Numbered from the stretch's first letter, positions 33,682 to 43,267 are shown. The stretch: DNA of 64,000 nt from Polaribacter pectinis (GCF_014352875.1 NZ_CP060695.1:2697501-2761500), one strand, 5' to 3'. Notes: generated by a model not told the origin, from the letters alone. Made by a program: numbers and translations.

Positions 33682-34667
33682 TCAGTAAATCTGACTGAAT
33701 ACTGCTCACTGCCAACTGCCAACTGAATTATTCTCCCAAAAATCAACGCTCTATTATCGGCTTCATGTCCTGCAGGAAAATCGAATAAAACAGGAACATT
33801 TTCTGGAACAACATCTAAAATTAATTGCTCAATAGAACTTCCCCATTTTGTGGAATTCTTTTTTATTAAAGACATATTACCAACAATTACTGCATTTACT
33901 TTTGTAAAATATCCAGCTCTTTTTAAACTCTGTAACATTCTATCAATGGAATATTTGTATTCGCCAATTTCTTCAATAAATAGAATTTTATTATCAGTAT
34001 TCATTTGACTTTTAGAACCTAACATCGATGTTAAAATGGCTATATTTCCTCCAACAAGTTCTCCTTCAATAATTTTTAATGAATTTGTTCTATTATATTT
34101 TGATGATTTAATTTTATAAGAAATTTCTTCTCCAAAAAGCACTTTTTTAAAACTTGCAATTGTCTGTGTAATTTCTTCTGGTTTTTCCTCTAAACTGGTT
34201 GCCATCATTCCATGAACAGTTTCTACACCTAAATTATTTATATGATTGTGAAACGCAGTAATATCCGAATATCCAATAACCCATTTTGGGTTCTTTTTAA
34301 ACTTCGTAAAATCTAACATATCTAAAATTCTAACAGAACCATAACCACCTCTTGCAGCCCAAATTGCTTTAATATTCGGGTTGTCTAAAGCTTGCTGAAA
34401 ATCTTCACATCGCTCAATATCTGTTCCAGAAAAATGATTATTCTGATTGAACATATTCTTCCCTAAAACCACTTTTAAACCCCAACTCTCTCCTAATTTC
34501 TTGGCTTTTGTAATGGTTGCTTGTCTGTTTTTTAGAATTCCTGCAGGTGCAACAATTGCAATTGTATCTCCCACTTTTAAATAAGGTGGAGTTATTAATT
34601 TTTCTTGCGCTTTTACAGATGAAAAAAACATCATAAAAAAAGCTATAAATACTATAAATTTCTTCAA
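33678..34667 (-). CDS. LD-carboxypeptidase (peptidase family S66)
   Basis: A 329-residue exported protein: signal peptide (about 1-20, SSVKAQ), then the S66 fold with IWAARGGYGSVRILDMLDF (about 99-117), nucleophile loop IGYSDITAFH, the Glu loop FIEEIGEYKYSIDRMLQ and the His loop FPAGHEADNRALIFG. These give the Ser-Glu-His triad of enzymes that trim tetrapeptides during murein recycling. The last 11 codons before RFTD (QLAVGSEQYSV) are encoded by the heptamer array at 33694-33728, so the natural C-terminus seems to have been overwritten. Confidence 0.87.
   Translation of the reverse strand: MKKFIVFIAFFMMFFSSVKAQEKLITPPYLKVGDTIAIVAPAGILKNRQATITKAKKLGESWGLKVVLGKNMFNQNNHFSGTDIERCEDFQQALDNPNIKAIWAARGGYGSVRILDMLDFTKFKKNPKWVIGYSDITAFHNHINNLGVETVHGMMATSLEEKPEEITQTIASFKKVLFGEEISYKIKSSKYNRTNSLKIIEGELVGGNIAILTSMLGSKSQMNTDNKILFIEEIGEYKYSIDRMLQSLKRAGYFTKVNAVIVGNMSLIKKNSTKWGSSIEQLILDVVPENVPVLFDFPAGHEADNRALIFGRIIQLAVGSEQYSVRFTD
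33694..33728 (+). repeat. Heptamer repeat array ACTGNNN, right arm of inverted pair
   Basis: Five perfect contiguous 7-base units of the form ACTGNNN. Eighteen bases (33701-33718) are the exact reverse complement of part of the left array at 33216-33250. The array lies inside the 3' end of the LD-carboxypeptidase coding sequence. Confidence 0.78.
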
Positions 34668-34757
34668 AATTTGTATTGTTTCTTGGTTCTAAAAATCAAA
34701 ATATCTTCTTAATGTAAATGTATCTATTTTCAATGACTTTTAAAACTCGGTTTTTTG

Positions 34758-34765
34758 TACTTTTG
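34758..34765 (+). promoter_or_regulatory. -7 box of the metG promoter
   Basis: TACTTTTG, an exact TAnnTTTG match, 38 bases before the metG start. The -33 element is weak. Confidence 0.45.
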
Positions 34766-34803
34766 CACTTCAAAAATTAGTCCAAAATTAATATACAGAA
34801 CAC

Positions 34804-36858
34804 ATGAGTGCTCCAAAAAGATATACAATTACAGCTGCTTTACCTTACACAAATGGTCCTATTCATATTGGGCATTTGGCAGGTGTTTACGTTCCTGCAG
34901 ATATTTATGCGCGTTATTTACGATTAATAGGTAAAGATGTTGCCTACATTTCTGGTTCAGATGAACATGGTGCTGCAATACCAATGAGAGCAAAGAAAGA
35001 AGGTGTTTCTCCACAAGTTATTATCGATAAATATCATGGAATTATCAAGCAATCTTTTATAGATTTCGGAATTTCTTTCGATAATTACTCAAGAACTTCG
35101 TCTAAAATTCATCATGAAACTGCTTCTGATTTTTTTACCAAAATGTATAATGATGGTGAATTTATTGAAGAAGTGTCTGAACAATTATATGATGCAAAAG
35201 CAAACCAATTTCTAGCAGATAGATTTGTTGTTGGAACTTGCCCAAAATGTGGTTTCGAAGAAAGTTATGGAGACCAATGTGAAAACTGTGGAACTTCGCA
35301 TAATGCAACAGATTTAATCAACCCAAAATCTGCAATTACTGGAAATGTACCAACAGTAAAAGAAACAAAACACTGGTTTTTACCTTTAGATAAGCACGAA
35401 GATTTTTTACGTGAATGGGTTTTAGAAGGGCATAAAAAAGACTGGAAACCAAATGTTTACGGACAAGTAAAATCTTGGGTAGAAGATGGTTTAAGACCAA
35501 GAGCTGTAACCAGAGATTTAGATTGGGGAATTCCTGTTCCTGTAAAAGGTGGAGAAGGAAAAGTGTTATATGTTTGGTTTGATGCACCAATTGGCTACAT
35601 TTCATCCACCAAAGAATGGGCTGCTAGAGAAGGAAAAAACTGGGAAGATTATTGGAAAAAAGACGATACTAAATTGGTTCATTTTATAGGGAAAGACAAT
35701 ATTGTTTTTCACTGTATTATTTTTCCAAGTATGTTAAAAGCGCATGGAGATTATATTTTACCTGATAATGTGCCTGCAAATGAATTTTTGAATTTAGAGG
35801 GAAATAAATTATCAACATCTAAAAATTGGGCAGTTTGGTTGCACGAATATTTAGTAGAATTTCCAAATCAGCAAGATGTTTTGCGTTATACTTTAACTGC
35901 AAACGCACCAGAAAGTAAAGACAACGATTTTACTTGGAAAGATTTTCAAGCAAAAAATAACAACGAATTGGTTGCCATTTTTGGTAACTTTATCAATAGA
36001 GTTGTGGTTTTAACGAATAAATATTACCAAGGAATTATTCCTGCTCCAAACGATTTTTCTGAAGTTGATGAAGACGTTTTAGCAGCAGTTAAAGAGTTTC
36101 CAATTTCAATAGGAAAATCTATAGAAAGATATCGTTTTAGAGAAGCTTCTCAAGAATTAATGAGTTTAGCAAGACTTGGTAACAAGTATTTAGCAGATGA
36201 AGAACCTTGGAAAGTAATAAAATTAGATGAAGAACGCGTAAAGACAATTATGTATGTTGCATTGCAGATTTCTGCAGCTTTAGCGGTTTTATCTGAACCT
36301 TTTTTGCCTTTTACTTCAACTAAATTAAAATCAATTTTAAATATTGATAAAACCCTTTCTTGGGAAAATGTAATAGAGAAAGATATTTTAATTTCTGATG
36401 GTCATCAAATTAACAAAGCAGAGTTATTATTCTCTAAAATTGAAGACAAAACCATCGAAGAACAGCTTCAAAAATTGATTGCAACTAAAAAAGCAAACGA
36501 ACAAGAGAAAAAAACGATTGTTCCACAAAAAGATACGATTAATTTTGAAGATTTTACAAAATTAGATATTAGAATAGGTACCATTTTAGAAGCAGAGAAA
36601 GTACCAAAAACAAAAAAACTATTAAAATTAAAGGTTGATGTTGGAATTGATACTAGAACAATCGTTTCAGGTATTGCAGAGAGTTTTTCTCCCGAAAATA
36701 TCATTGGTCAGCAGGTTTCTGTGTTGGTAAATCTGGCTCCAAGAAAAATTAAAGGTGTAGAAAGCCAAGGAATGATTTTAATGACTGATACACCTGATGG
36801 AAAATTGGCTTTTGTAGAACCACAACAACAAGTAAAAAACGGACAAGAAGTTAGTTAA
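34804..36858 (+). CDS. metG: Methionyl-tRNA synthetase
   Basis: A 684-residue class I synthetase charging tRNA-Met. It has the HIGH motif HIGH (21-24, in [10 protein letters not shown]), a zinc-binding knuckle [18 protein letters not shown] (about 145-162), the KMSKS-type motif KLSTS, an anticodon-binding helical domain (about 390-550) and a C-terminal tRNA-binding OB-fold (about 580-684, [11 protein letters not shown] and [18 protein letters not shown]). Length fits the long, dimer-forming type. Its stop overlaps the next start codon by one base. Confidence 0.95.
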   Translation: MSAPKRYTITAALPYTNGPIHIGHLAGVYVPADIYARYLRLIGKDVAYISGSDEHGAAIPMRAKKEGVSPQVIIDKYHGIIKQSFIDFGISFDNYSRTSSKIHHETASDFFTKMYNDGEFIEEVSEQLYDAKANQFLADRFVVGTCPKCGFEESYGDQCENCGTSHNATDLINPKSAITGNVPTVKETKHWFLPLDKHEDFLREWVLEGHKKDWKPNVYGQVKSWVEDGLRPRAVTRDLDWGIPVPVKGGEGKVLYVWFDAPIGYISSTKEWAAREGKNWEDYWKKDDTKLVHFIGKDNIVFHCIIFPSMLKAHGDYILPDNVPANEFLNLEGNKLSTSKNWAVWLHEYLVEFPNQQDVLRYTLTANAPESKDNDFTWKDFQAKNNNELVAIFGNFINRVVVLTNKYYQGIIPAPNDFSEVDEDVLAAVKEFPISIGKSIERYRFREASQELMSLARLGNKYLADEEPWKVIKLDEERVKTIMYVALQISAALAVLSEPFLPFTSTKLKSILNIDKTLSWENVIEKDILISDGHQINKAELLFSKIEDKTIEEQLQKLIATKKANEQEKKTIVPQKDTINFEDFTKLDIRIGTILEAEKVPKTKKLLKLKVDVGIDTRTIVSGIAESFSPENIIGQQVSVLVNLAPRKIKGVESQGMILMTDTPDGKLAFVEPQQQVKNGQEVS

Positions 36859-37760
36859 TGCTAAAAATAGCATATCATCCAATATATAAACACGAATTAC
36901 CAGAAGGTCATCGTTTTCCAATGGAAAAATATGACCTTTTACCACAACAATTAATTTACGAAGAAACTTGTGTAGAAGAAAACTTCTTCGAACCTGAAAT
37001 TCCGAATAACAAGTATTTCTTTACTGTTCACGATCCTGAATATTTTTTTGATTTATTAAATATGCAGCTTTCACAAAAAGCAGCAAGAAAAATTGGCTTT
37101 CCTGTTTCAGAAGTACTTGTAGAAAGAGAAATGATAATTGCAGATGGTACTATGAAAGCATCTGAATTTGCAATTAAAAACGGAATTGCAATGAATATTG
37201 CTGGGGGAACGCATCATGCATTTTCGAATCGTGGAGAAGCTTTTTGTATGTTAAATGACCAAGCAATTGGAGCAAAATATCTTCAGAATAAAGGATTGGC
37301 TAAAAAGATTTTAATTGTAGATTTAGATGTGCATCAAGGAAATGGAACTGCAGAAATCTTTCGGAATGACAAATCTGTCTTTACATTTTCTATGCATGGA
37401 AAAAGCAATTATCCTTTTATTAAAGAAAAAAGCGATTTAGACATTCCTTTAGAAAATGATACAAAAGATGACGAATATTTATCAATCTTAAAAAACACGC
37501 TTCCAAAACTCATCAACATAGAAAAACCGGATTTCATATACTATCTATGTGGTGTAGATGTTCTTGAAAGTGATAAGTTGGGTAAACTTTCATTAACAAT
37601 TGAAGGTTGTAAAGAACGAGACAGATTCGTATTACAAACGTGCTTCAACAACAAAATTCCTGTGATGTGTTCTATGGGTGGAGGTTATTCTAAAGACATT
37701 AACATCATTGTAAATGCACACGCAAATACCTTTAGATTAGCCCAAGAGATTTATTTTTAA
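36858..37760 (+). CDS. Histone deacetylase-like amidohydrolase
   Basis: A 300-residue member of the HDAC/AcuC/acetylpolyamine hydrolase superfamily. Active-site motifs are complete: GGTHHAFSNRGEAFCMLND (His-His pair), zinc ligands in DLDVHQGNGT (Asp, His) and CGVDVLESDKLG (Asp), and the glycine-rich MGGGYS. Bacterial members remove acetyl groups from proteins, polyamines or other amines; the substrate here is unknown. The start overlaps the metG stop (TAATG), suggesting translational coupling. Confidence 0.88.
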   Translation: MLKIAYHPIYKHELPEGHRFPMEKYDLLPQQLIYEETCVEENFFEPEIPNNKYFFTVHDPEYFFDLLNMQLSQKAARKIGFPVSEVLVEREMIIADGTMKASEFAIKNGIAMNIAGGTHHAFSNRGEAFCMLNDQAIGAKYLQNKGLAKKILIVDLDVHQGNGTAEIFRNDKSVFTFSMHGKSNYPFIKEKSDLDIPLENDTKDDEYLSILKNTLPKLINIEKPDFIYYLCGVDVLESDKLGKLSLTIEGCKERDRFVLQTCFNNKIPVMCSMGGGYSKDINIIVNAHANTFRLAQEIYF

Positions 37761-37843
37761 ATGCATCCACATTTTTTGCTTTTGAGTTACATTTATAAAT
37801 ATTTCTATCGTTAATTTGTAACAATCAAAAAAAGATAATAATT

Positions 37844-38302
37844 ATGAAAAAAATAATGATTTTTATATTTGCACTGACACTTTTTTCTTGTGGTGCATCT
37901 AAAAATGTACGTTTAAAAGAAAAAGTAATTAAAGGAAATTGGGTTTTAAACAAAATTAATTATAGTAAAACAGGAGATTATAAGGTTACTATGTTTAACG
38001 ATTCTGCTAAAGAATGTTTTGAGGGTAGTGCATGGAAATTTGTACCAAATAATAATTCTGGAACTTATGCAATTAACAATGCAGATTGTGTAAACGGAGA
38101 AAGAGATTTTATTTTTGTTGTTCAAGAAATAGATGCTGATTCTGGTTATTATGACTTTTTATTGAAACCAAAAAACAATAAAGACAATACTGGTTTTAGA
38201 TTACAATTAACAGAATTATCTGAAACTACAATGCAGTGGAAACAGTACTTAAATGTAGATGGAACACAATTTATTATTAACATGAACTTTACCAAACAAT
38301 AA
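37844..38302 (+). CDS. Lipocalin-like lipoprotein
   Basis: A 152-residue protein with a lipoprotein signal ending LFSCG (acylated Cys16). The mature part has IKGNWVLNKINYS, a lipocalin-like opening, and a beta-rich domain with CFEGSAWKF and MQWKQYLNVDG. It is predicted to be a small outer-membrane lipoprotein. It lies six bases before the OmpA-family lipoprotein gene, so the two are probably co-transcribed. Confidence 0.72.
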   Translation: MKKIMIFIFALTLFSCGASKNVRLKEKVIKGNWVLNKINYSKTGDYKVTMFNDSAKECFEGSAWKFVPNNNSGTYAINNADCVNGERDFIFVVQEIDADSGYYDFLLKPKNNKDNTGFRLQLTELSETTMQWKQYLNVDGTQFIINMNFTKQ

Positions 38303-38308
38303 AATATT

Positions 38309-39016
38309 ATGAAAAAATTAATTAAAAAAACATCAATTTTTGCATTAGCATTAACCTTAACATTAGGTTTTTCTAGCTGTGAAGCAACAAAAAATGCAAA
38401 CAATAAACAAAAAGGAGGAGTAATTGGTGCTGGAGCAGGTGCACTTATTGGAGCAATTATTGGAAACAATGTTGGAAGTGGTAAAAACGGAAAACTAGGT
38501 GCTGTAATTGGTGGAGTTCTTGGAGGTGGTGCAGGAGTTTTAATTGGTAAGAAAATGGACGACCAAGCTAAAAAAATAGAAACAGAAATTCCTGGTGCTA
38601 AAGTAGAAAGAGTAGACAATGGTATTGTTGTAACTTTTGATGAGAATAGTGGTGTGTATTTTGATACGAATAAATCTAATATTAACACAAAATCTCAAGA
38701 AACTTTAAAGAAGCTTTCTGGTGTTTTTGCAGAATTTCCTGACACTAAAATTTTAGTAGTAGGTCATACAGATAGTTCTGGTAAAGACGACTATAACATG
38801 TCTTTATCAGAAAAAAGAGCTAAATCTGTAACAAGTTATTTGGTTAATAATGGTCTTGCTTCTAGTAGATTTGAAACTTTATGGTATGGAGAAACACAAC
38901 CAAAATATGACAACTCTACTGCTGAAGGAAGAGCAAAAAACAGAAGAGTAAACGTAGCTATTGTACCAGATGATAAAATGATTAAAGACGCTAAAAATGA
39001 AACTGGTGAGAACTAG
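38309..39016 (+). CDS. OmpA family lipoprotein with glycine zipper
   Basis: A 235-residue protein: lipoprotein signal ending FSSCE (Cys24), a glycine-zipper segment (about 38-80, GAGAGALIGAIIGNNVGSG) that may insert in the membrane, and a C-terminal OmpA domain (about 115-222) with the peptidoglycan-binding motif VGHTDSSGKDDYN and AEGRAKNRRV. It likely tethers the outer membrane to murein. A strong bidirectional terminator follows. Confidence 0.88.
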   Translation: MKKLIKKTSIFALALTLTLGFSSCEATKNANNKQKGGVIGAGAGALIGAIIGNNVGSGKNGKLGAVIGGVLGGGAGVLIGKKMDDQAKKIETEIPGAKVERVDNGIVVTFDENSGVYFDTNKSNINTKSQETLKKLSGVFAEFPDTKILVVGHTDSSGKDDYNMSLSEKRAKSVTSYLVNNGLASSRFETLWYGETQPKYDNSTAEGRAKNRRVNVAIVPDDKMIKDAKNETGEN

Positions 39017-39034
39017 TAAATAAAATAGTAGAAT

Positions 39035-39063
39035 AAAAAAGGCCGCTTAAAGCGGCCTTTTTT
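39035..39063. terminator. Bidirectional terminator
   Basis: A GC stem GGCCGCT/AGCGGCC (39041-39047 with 39051-39057) extended by A-T pairs on the outside. It ends both the OmpA transcript and the convergent DUF3095 gene. Confidence 0.85.
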
Positions 39064-39086
39064 ATTTTTAATACAGAAAAACTATT

Positions 39087-40259
39087 TTAAAAATATGCTA
39101 TATGTGCCTTTAGTTTTTTCTTTAATTCGCCTGCTGCACTTGTATAACCTCCTTCTGTTCCATCAACAAAATGAATATGTTTTTCATCTCTATCTTCAAT
39201 ATAACAAGACATTATAGATGCATAAGTAGCATGTATTCCGTAAATTATTTCTCTATCTGACTCTAAAGAATCTAAAAGTAATTTTAAGTTGCTAATTTGT
39301 TTATCTGTACCAGAAAAAACAGTATTTATAGAACCGTCTAACATAATAGTATCTGATAATTGAGAAACTTTAAAAAGATACTCTTTTCCCTCTTTAAAAA
39401 ATTTAAAATAGTATTTACCAAAGTTGGTAATTACCCAATTTTTAATCAAATACTGTGCATCAAATTTTCCTAAACGGGCATACATCTCTTTTCTAATTTT
39501 AGATAATGATGTATTAAGTTTTAATTTTACAGTTGTTATAGGTGTTCTTAAACTTAATTCTCCAAAAACATAATCTACCTCATCCATTATTTTAGTAAAA
39601 ATTTCTGCTTGTTTTGCCTCATCTTTACACATTACTAATAAGCAAATAACTTTCCTTTCTGTGTCTCTTGGTTTTATTTCGTCCCATCTACATTCCATTC
39701 CGCTTAAATCTACAAAAGGAATTAAATTTTCTTCATCTAAAGAAGGTACAAAATTATTTTTTATAGAATTTTCTGCAAATTTTAAACCATTTCCAATAAC
39801 AACAGGAGTTACCAAAAATTTATTAAGCTTAAGTTTAGCTATTCTTAAAGTAGAGTTACTTTTATAAACATCACTAACTTTCATTTTACCAACTCTTAAA
39901 GTAAAATTAAAGTTCTTTTTTACATGTTTGCTATAATTTTCTAAAGCAGAAAAAACATCGTTAAATAATTCTTCTGGAATGATAAAGGAAGCCCCATCTC
40001 CACCAAAAAAATAAGGGATAGAACAATTTTTATCTATTGTTTTTATTTTATTTAAAACAGTAATAATACTTCCTGTGGCAACTAAATTAACATCATGGTG
40101 CAATCCTTTTTTTATAGCACTTGTAGAATCTAAAATATCTGTTACTATAACAAACCAATTACTTGGAACAGAATTAAAAAAATTCTCACTCTTTAAAAGT
40201 TCTCTTAACGGAATGTCATGAGACTTTAAATCCTTGTAAAAACGCCTATTATCAACCAT
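39087..40259 (-). CDS. DUF3095 protein, class III nucleotidyl cyclase-like
   Basis: A 390-residue cytosolic protein of the DUF3095 family. Near the N-terminus, WFVIVTDILDSTSAIKKG (Asp41) and YFFGGDGASFIIP (Asp88) match the two metal-binding Asp motifs of class III adenylate/guanylate cyclases. A second GDG-less repeat and a C-terminal region with HIHFVDGTEGGYTSAAGELK follow. Enzymatic activity has not, to my knowledge, been shown for the family. It is divergent from an AraC-type regulator and a two-component pair. Confidence 0.72.
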   Translation of the reverse strand: MVDNRRFYKDLKSHDIPLRELLKSENFFNSVPSNWFVIVTDILDSTSAIKKGLHHDVNLVATGSIITVLNKIKTIDKNCSIPYFFGGDGASFIIPEELFNDVFSALENYSKHVKKNFNFTLRVGKMKVSDVYKSNSTLRIAKLKLNKFLVTPVVIGNGLKFAENSIKNNFVPSLDEENLIPFVDLSGMECRWDEIKPRDTERKVICLLVMCKDEAKQAEIFTKIMDEVDYVFGELSLRTPITTVKLKLNTSLSKIRKEMYARLGKFDAQYLIKNWVITNFGKYYFKFFKEGKEYLFKVSQLSDTIMLDGSINTVFSGTDKQISNLKLLLDSLESDREIIYGIHATYASIMSCYIEDRDEKHIHFVDGTEGGYTSAAGELKKKLKAHIAYF

Positions 40260-40357
40260 AAATTTTACTCAAAAAATTAGCCTAAACTATTATATAAATA
40301 TATAAATTTAATAATATGTAAATATCTACTATATTAGCATAGTAATACCCCTCAGAT

Positions 40358-40924
40358 ATGAAAATATTTATAAAATTCGATTTTACAGCAATCTGTAACA
40401 AAGTTCTTGAAGAAAAACTGGAAGAACTTGGTGTTAAATACAGAGCTTTAAGTTTTGGTGAAATTGAATTTTTAGAAAAAATTTCTAAAGAAAAATTAAA
40501 TTCTCTAAATGAAGCTTTAGGTGAATATGGAAGTGAAATTGTAGAAAATCAGAAAAGTATATTAGTTCAAAAAATTAAAGACACCATAGTAGATATGGTT
40601 TTTAATGAAGATAATGTTATTAATGTAAAGAGCTCTGTATATCTATCAGAAAAACTAGAGCACAGTTATGGCTATTTGTCTAACTTATTTTCTGAAGTTA
40701 CCTTTACCTCTATAGAAAACTTTATTATTCTTCAAAAAATAGAATATACAAAACAGTTAATTACTAACAACGAACTCACACTTACAGATATCGCATTTAA
40801 ATTAAATTATTCTAGCGTTGCTCATTTAAGCACACAATTTAAAAATACAACTGGTATTACACCATCTGCATTTCAAAGAATAATTACAAAGAGAAGAGAG
40901 TTAAGCAACAAATTAAATAATTAA
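40358..40924 (+). CDS. AraC-type helix-turn-helix regulator with short N-terminal domain
   Basis: A 188-residue protein. The C-terminal half (about 95-180) is an AraC-type double helix-turn-helix (LTLTDIAFKLNYSSVAHLS, then FKNTTGITPSAFQ). The N-terminal ~65 residues (MKIFIKFDFTAICNKVLEE) have alternating strands and helices like a small ACT- or HMA-like domain, with Cys13 at the place where related proteins, as I recall, also have Cys. It is followed two bases later by a response-regulator gene. Confidence 0.75.
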   Translation: MKIFIKFDFTAICNKVLEEKLEELGVKYRALSFGEIEFLEKISKEKLNSLNEALGEYGSEIVENQKSILVQKIKDTIVDMVFNEDNVINVKSSVYLSEKLEHSYGYLSNLFSEVTFTSIENFIILQKIEYTKQLITNNELTLTDIAFKLNYSSVAHLSTQFKNTTGITPSAFQRIITKRRELSNKLNN

Positions 40925-40926
40925 AT

Positions 40927-41373
40927 ATGCAAGAAGATAGCATTTATATCGTTTTGGCGGATGATGATGAAGATGACAGATTATTTTTTGAAGAAGCTTT
41001 CGAAGAATTAAAAATAAACACCAAAGTTGAAACTTATAACGATGGTGTAGAGTTAATGAACTACTTAAATAGTGAAATAAACTCATTACCAAATATTCTT
41101 TTTCTAGATTTAAATATGCCAAAAAAATCTGGGATGGAATGTTTATTAGAGATAAAAAATAATGACCGTTTTAAAGATATTGCAATTGCAATTTACTCTA
41201 CATCTGCTTCTGAAGAAGATATAGAAAACACATTTGTAATGGGTGCCAATATTTATATAAAAAAGCCAGATGATTTCAAAAAATTAAAAAAAGTATTGTC
41301 TAATGTGGTAACCATTAATTGGCAATATCATACAAGTGGTTTAAATAAAGATAACTTTTTATTACGTTTATAA
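40927..41373 (+). CDS. Stand-alone response regulator receiver protein
   Basis: A 148-residue single-domain receiver. It has the acidic pair ADDDED (Asp12-14), phosphoacceptor Asp61 in ILFLDLNMP, and the conserved Lys113 in YIKKPDD. No output domain; Rcp1/CheY-like signalling by protein contact is expected. It sits two bases after an AraC-type regulator gene and one base before its likely partner kinase. Confidence 0.87.
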   Translation: MQEDSIYIVLADDDEDDRLFFEEAFEELKINTKVETYNDGVELMNYLNSEINSLPNILFLDLNMPKKSGMECLLEIKNNDRFKDIAIAIYSTSASEEDIENTFVMGANIYIKKPDDFKKLKKVLSNVVTINWQYHTSGLNKDNFLLRL

Positions 41374-41374
41374 A

Positions 41375-43156
41375 GTGAAACTTACAATTATAAAATCGGA
41401 ACGTTTTTTAAAAACCATATTTGGTATTAGTCTTTTCTTAATACTTTGTATTGGTGGTTTCGCATACAAGCATATACAAAACCTTGTGGAATCTTTTGAT
41501 CTGGTAGAACATACTTACGAAGTTAGTGTAGAATTAGAGCAAATACTATCTTATTTAAAAGATACTGAAACTGGCCAAAAAGGTTATCTTATTTCTAAAG
41601 ACAGTGTTTTTTTAGAGCCTTTTTTTGCAAGTAGAGAAAAAACTAACAATAGTTTTGCAAGACTTAAAGAACTTACAAGAAATGATGATACACAGCAAAA
41701 GAGTTTAAAAAATCTTAATGTATTAATTGATGACATTTTAGATATTTACGATAAGACTTTTAAGTATTCTAAAGTAGATAGATTAGATACTATTGAGTTT
41801 GATATGCTTTTGGTACTGGGTAGAAAAAAAATGAATGAAATTCGTTCAGAAATTAACGAAATGATTAATCATGAAAAAGGTCTACTACTGGTTCGTAAAG
41901 AAAAAAGTTCTAAAAGTTTAACAAATACACCTCTAATTATATACTCTGTATTAATATTAACACTCTTACTACTGCTACTTACATATGCCAAAATAAGTAA
42001 AGATTTAAAAGTTCTTAAACGTAAAAACGAACAACTAGAAATTTTTAAAGAATCTACAAATCAATCTGAAATTGTAAGTAAGCACGGAAATTGGACCTTA
42101 TATCTTGATGACAATAGGTTCGAATATTCTGATAATTTATATCGCTTATTAGGTGAACAACCACAGTCTTTTCCTTCAACAATAGAAAATTTTATGGAAT
42201 TTGTACATCCAGAAGATGTTAAGAAGCTTCAAAAACAAGTAGATAGAATGATGGTAGAAGAAAACTTGCCTTTTATCTATTACAGGATTGTACAAAAAAA
42301 CGGAAATATTAGACATTTTAAAGCTTATGGAAAAGTTATAGTAAATAATGATCAGAGGAAACTTTTAGGTACAACAGCAGATATTACTGACGAAATTGAA
42401 AATTACAGATTACTTGAAGAAAGAAATTTAGAATTAGAACGTAATAACAAAGAATTGTCTTCATTTAACCATGTTGCAAGTCATGATTTACAAGAACCAC
42501 TTCGTAAAATTCAAACCTTTATTTCTAGATTAGAAGACAAAGAATCAGAAAATTTATCAGAAAAAGGTACACTATATTTAGATAGAATAAAAACCGCAGC
42601 TGCTAGAATGCGCTTACTAATTGATGACTTACTACAGTTCTCCAGAACCAACAAATCTGAAGATGTTTTAGAAGTTACCAACATGAATATTTTATTAGAA
42701 AATGCAAAGCAAGAATTAGCAGAAAATATTTCAGAAAAAAATGCAAAAATAATAGCAGATGCAATTCCGGTAATAAAGGTTATACCTTTTCAAATTCAGC
42801 AATTGTTTACCAATTTAATTGGTAACTCTCTAAAGTATAGCAAAGACAATAAAGCGCCATTAATTACAATTACTCATTCTAAAGTAAAAGCAAATTCTGT
42901 TTCTAAATTAAAGAACCCAAAATACAATTACTACCATAGAATTACTTTTAAAGACAATGGTATAGGTTTTGATCAAGAATATGCAGAAAAGATTTTTGTG
43001 TTATTTAGTAGATTGCACAACAAAAACGAATATTCTGGTACAGGAATTGGATTGTCTATTTGTAAAAAAATAGTGGAAAATCACCAAGGTTTTATTTTTG
43101 CAGAAAGCGAATTAGATAAAGGTGCAACTTTTGAGGTGTTTCTTCCTTTAAAATAA
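41375..43156 (+). CDS. CHASE3-PAS sensor histidine kinase
   Basis: Start GTG at 41375, one base after the receiver gene stop; 593 residues. Membrane helices about 11-31 and 187-205 flank a periplasmic CHASE3 domain with LKDTETGQKGYLIS. A PAS domain follows (about 232-340, HPEDVKKL), then HisKA with phosphoacceptor His370 (FNHVASHDLQEP) and HATPase_c with N box NLIGNSLKYS, G1 FKDNGIGFDQ and G2 GTGIGLSICKK. A phytochrome-like output module of this type often pairs with a lone receiver, as here. Confidence 0.9.
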   Translation: MKLTIIKSERFLKTIFGISLFLILCIGGFAYKHIQNLVESFDLVEHTYEVSVELEQILSYLKDTETGQKGYLISKDSVFLEPFFASREKTNNSFARLKELTRNDDTQQKSLKNLNVLIDDILDIYDKTFKYSKVDRLDTIEFDMLLVLGRKKMNEIRSEINEMINHEKGLLLVRKEKSSKSLTNTPLIIYSVLILTLLLLLLTYAKISKDLKVLKRKNEQLEIFKESTNQSEIVSKHGNWTLYLDDNRFEYSDNLYRLLGEQPQSFPSTIENFMEFVHPEDVKKLQKQVDRMMVEENLPFIYYRIVQKNGNIRHFKAYGKVIVNNDQRKLLGTTADITDEIENYRLLEERNLELERNNKELSSFNHVASHDLQEPLRKIQTFISRLEDKESENLSEKGTLYLDRIKTAAARMRLLIDDLLQFSRTNKSEDVLEVTNMNILLENAKQELAENISEKNAKIIADAIPVIKVIPFQIQQLFTNLIGNSLKYSKDNKAPLITITHSKVKANSVSKLKNPKYNYYHRITFKDNGIGFDQEYAEKIFVLFSRLHNKNEYSGTGIGLSICKKIVENHQGFIFAESELDKGATFEVFLPLK

Positions 43157-43267
43157 TTTTTTATTTTTGTTATAAGTTTTACCTAAATATTTAGCATTCT
43201 TTAAATATGATTGGAATTCTGTAAGTTCTCTTTAAAATTATATAACAACATAACGTTTAGTTTTATT

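Noticed and set aside
38149..38688. Long open frame on the minus strand across the two lipoprotein genes
   Set aside because: It runs opposite to two well supported genes, is Pro/Ser-rich without domains and has no own start context; a shadow of the glycine-zipper coding sequence.
40260..40357. A/T-rich repeats between DUF3095 and AraC genes as a regulatory array
   Set aside because: Only short A/T runs and a weak 5-base inverted repeat; no better than chance in such AT-rich DNA.
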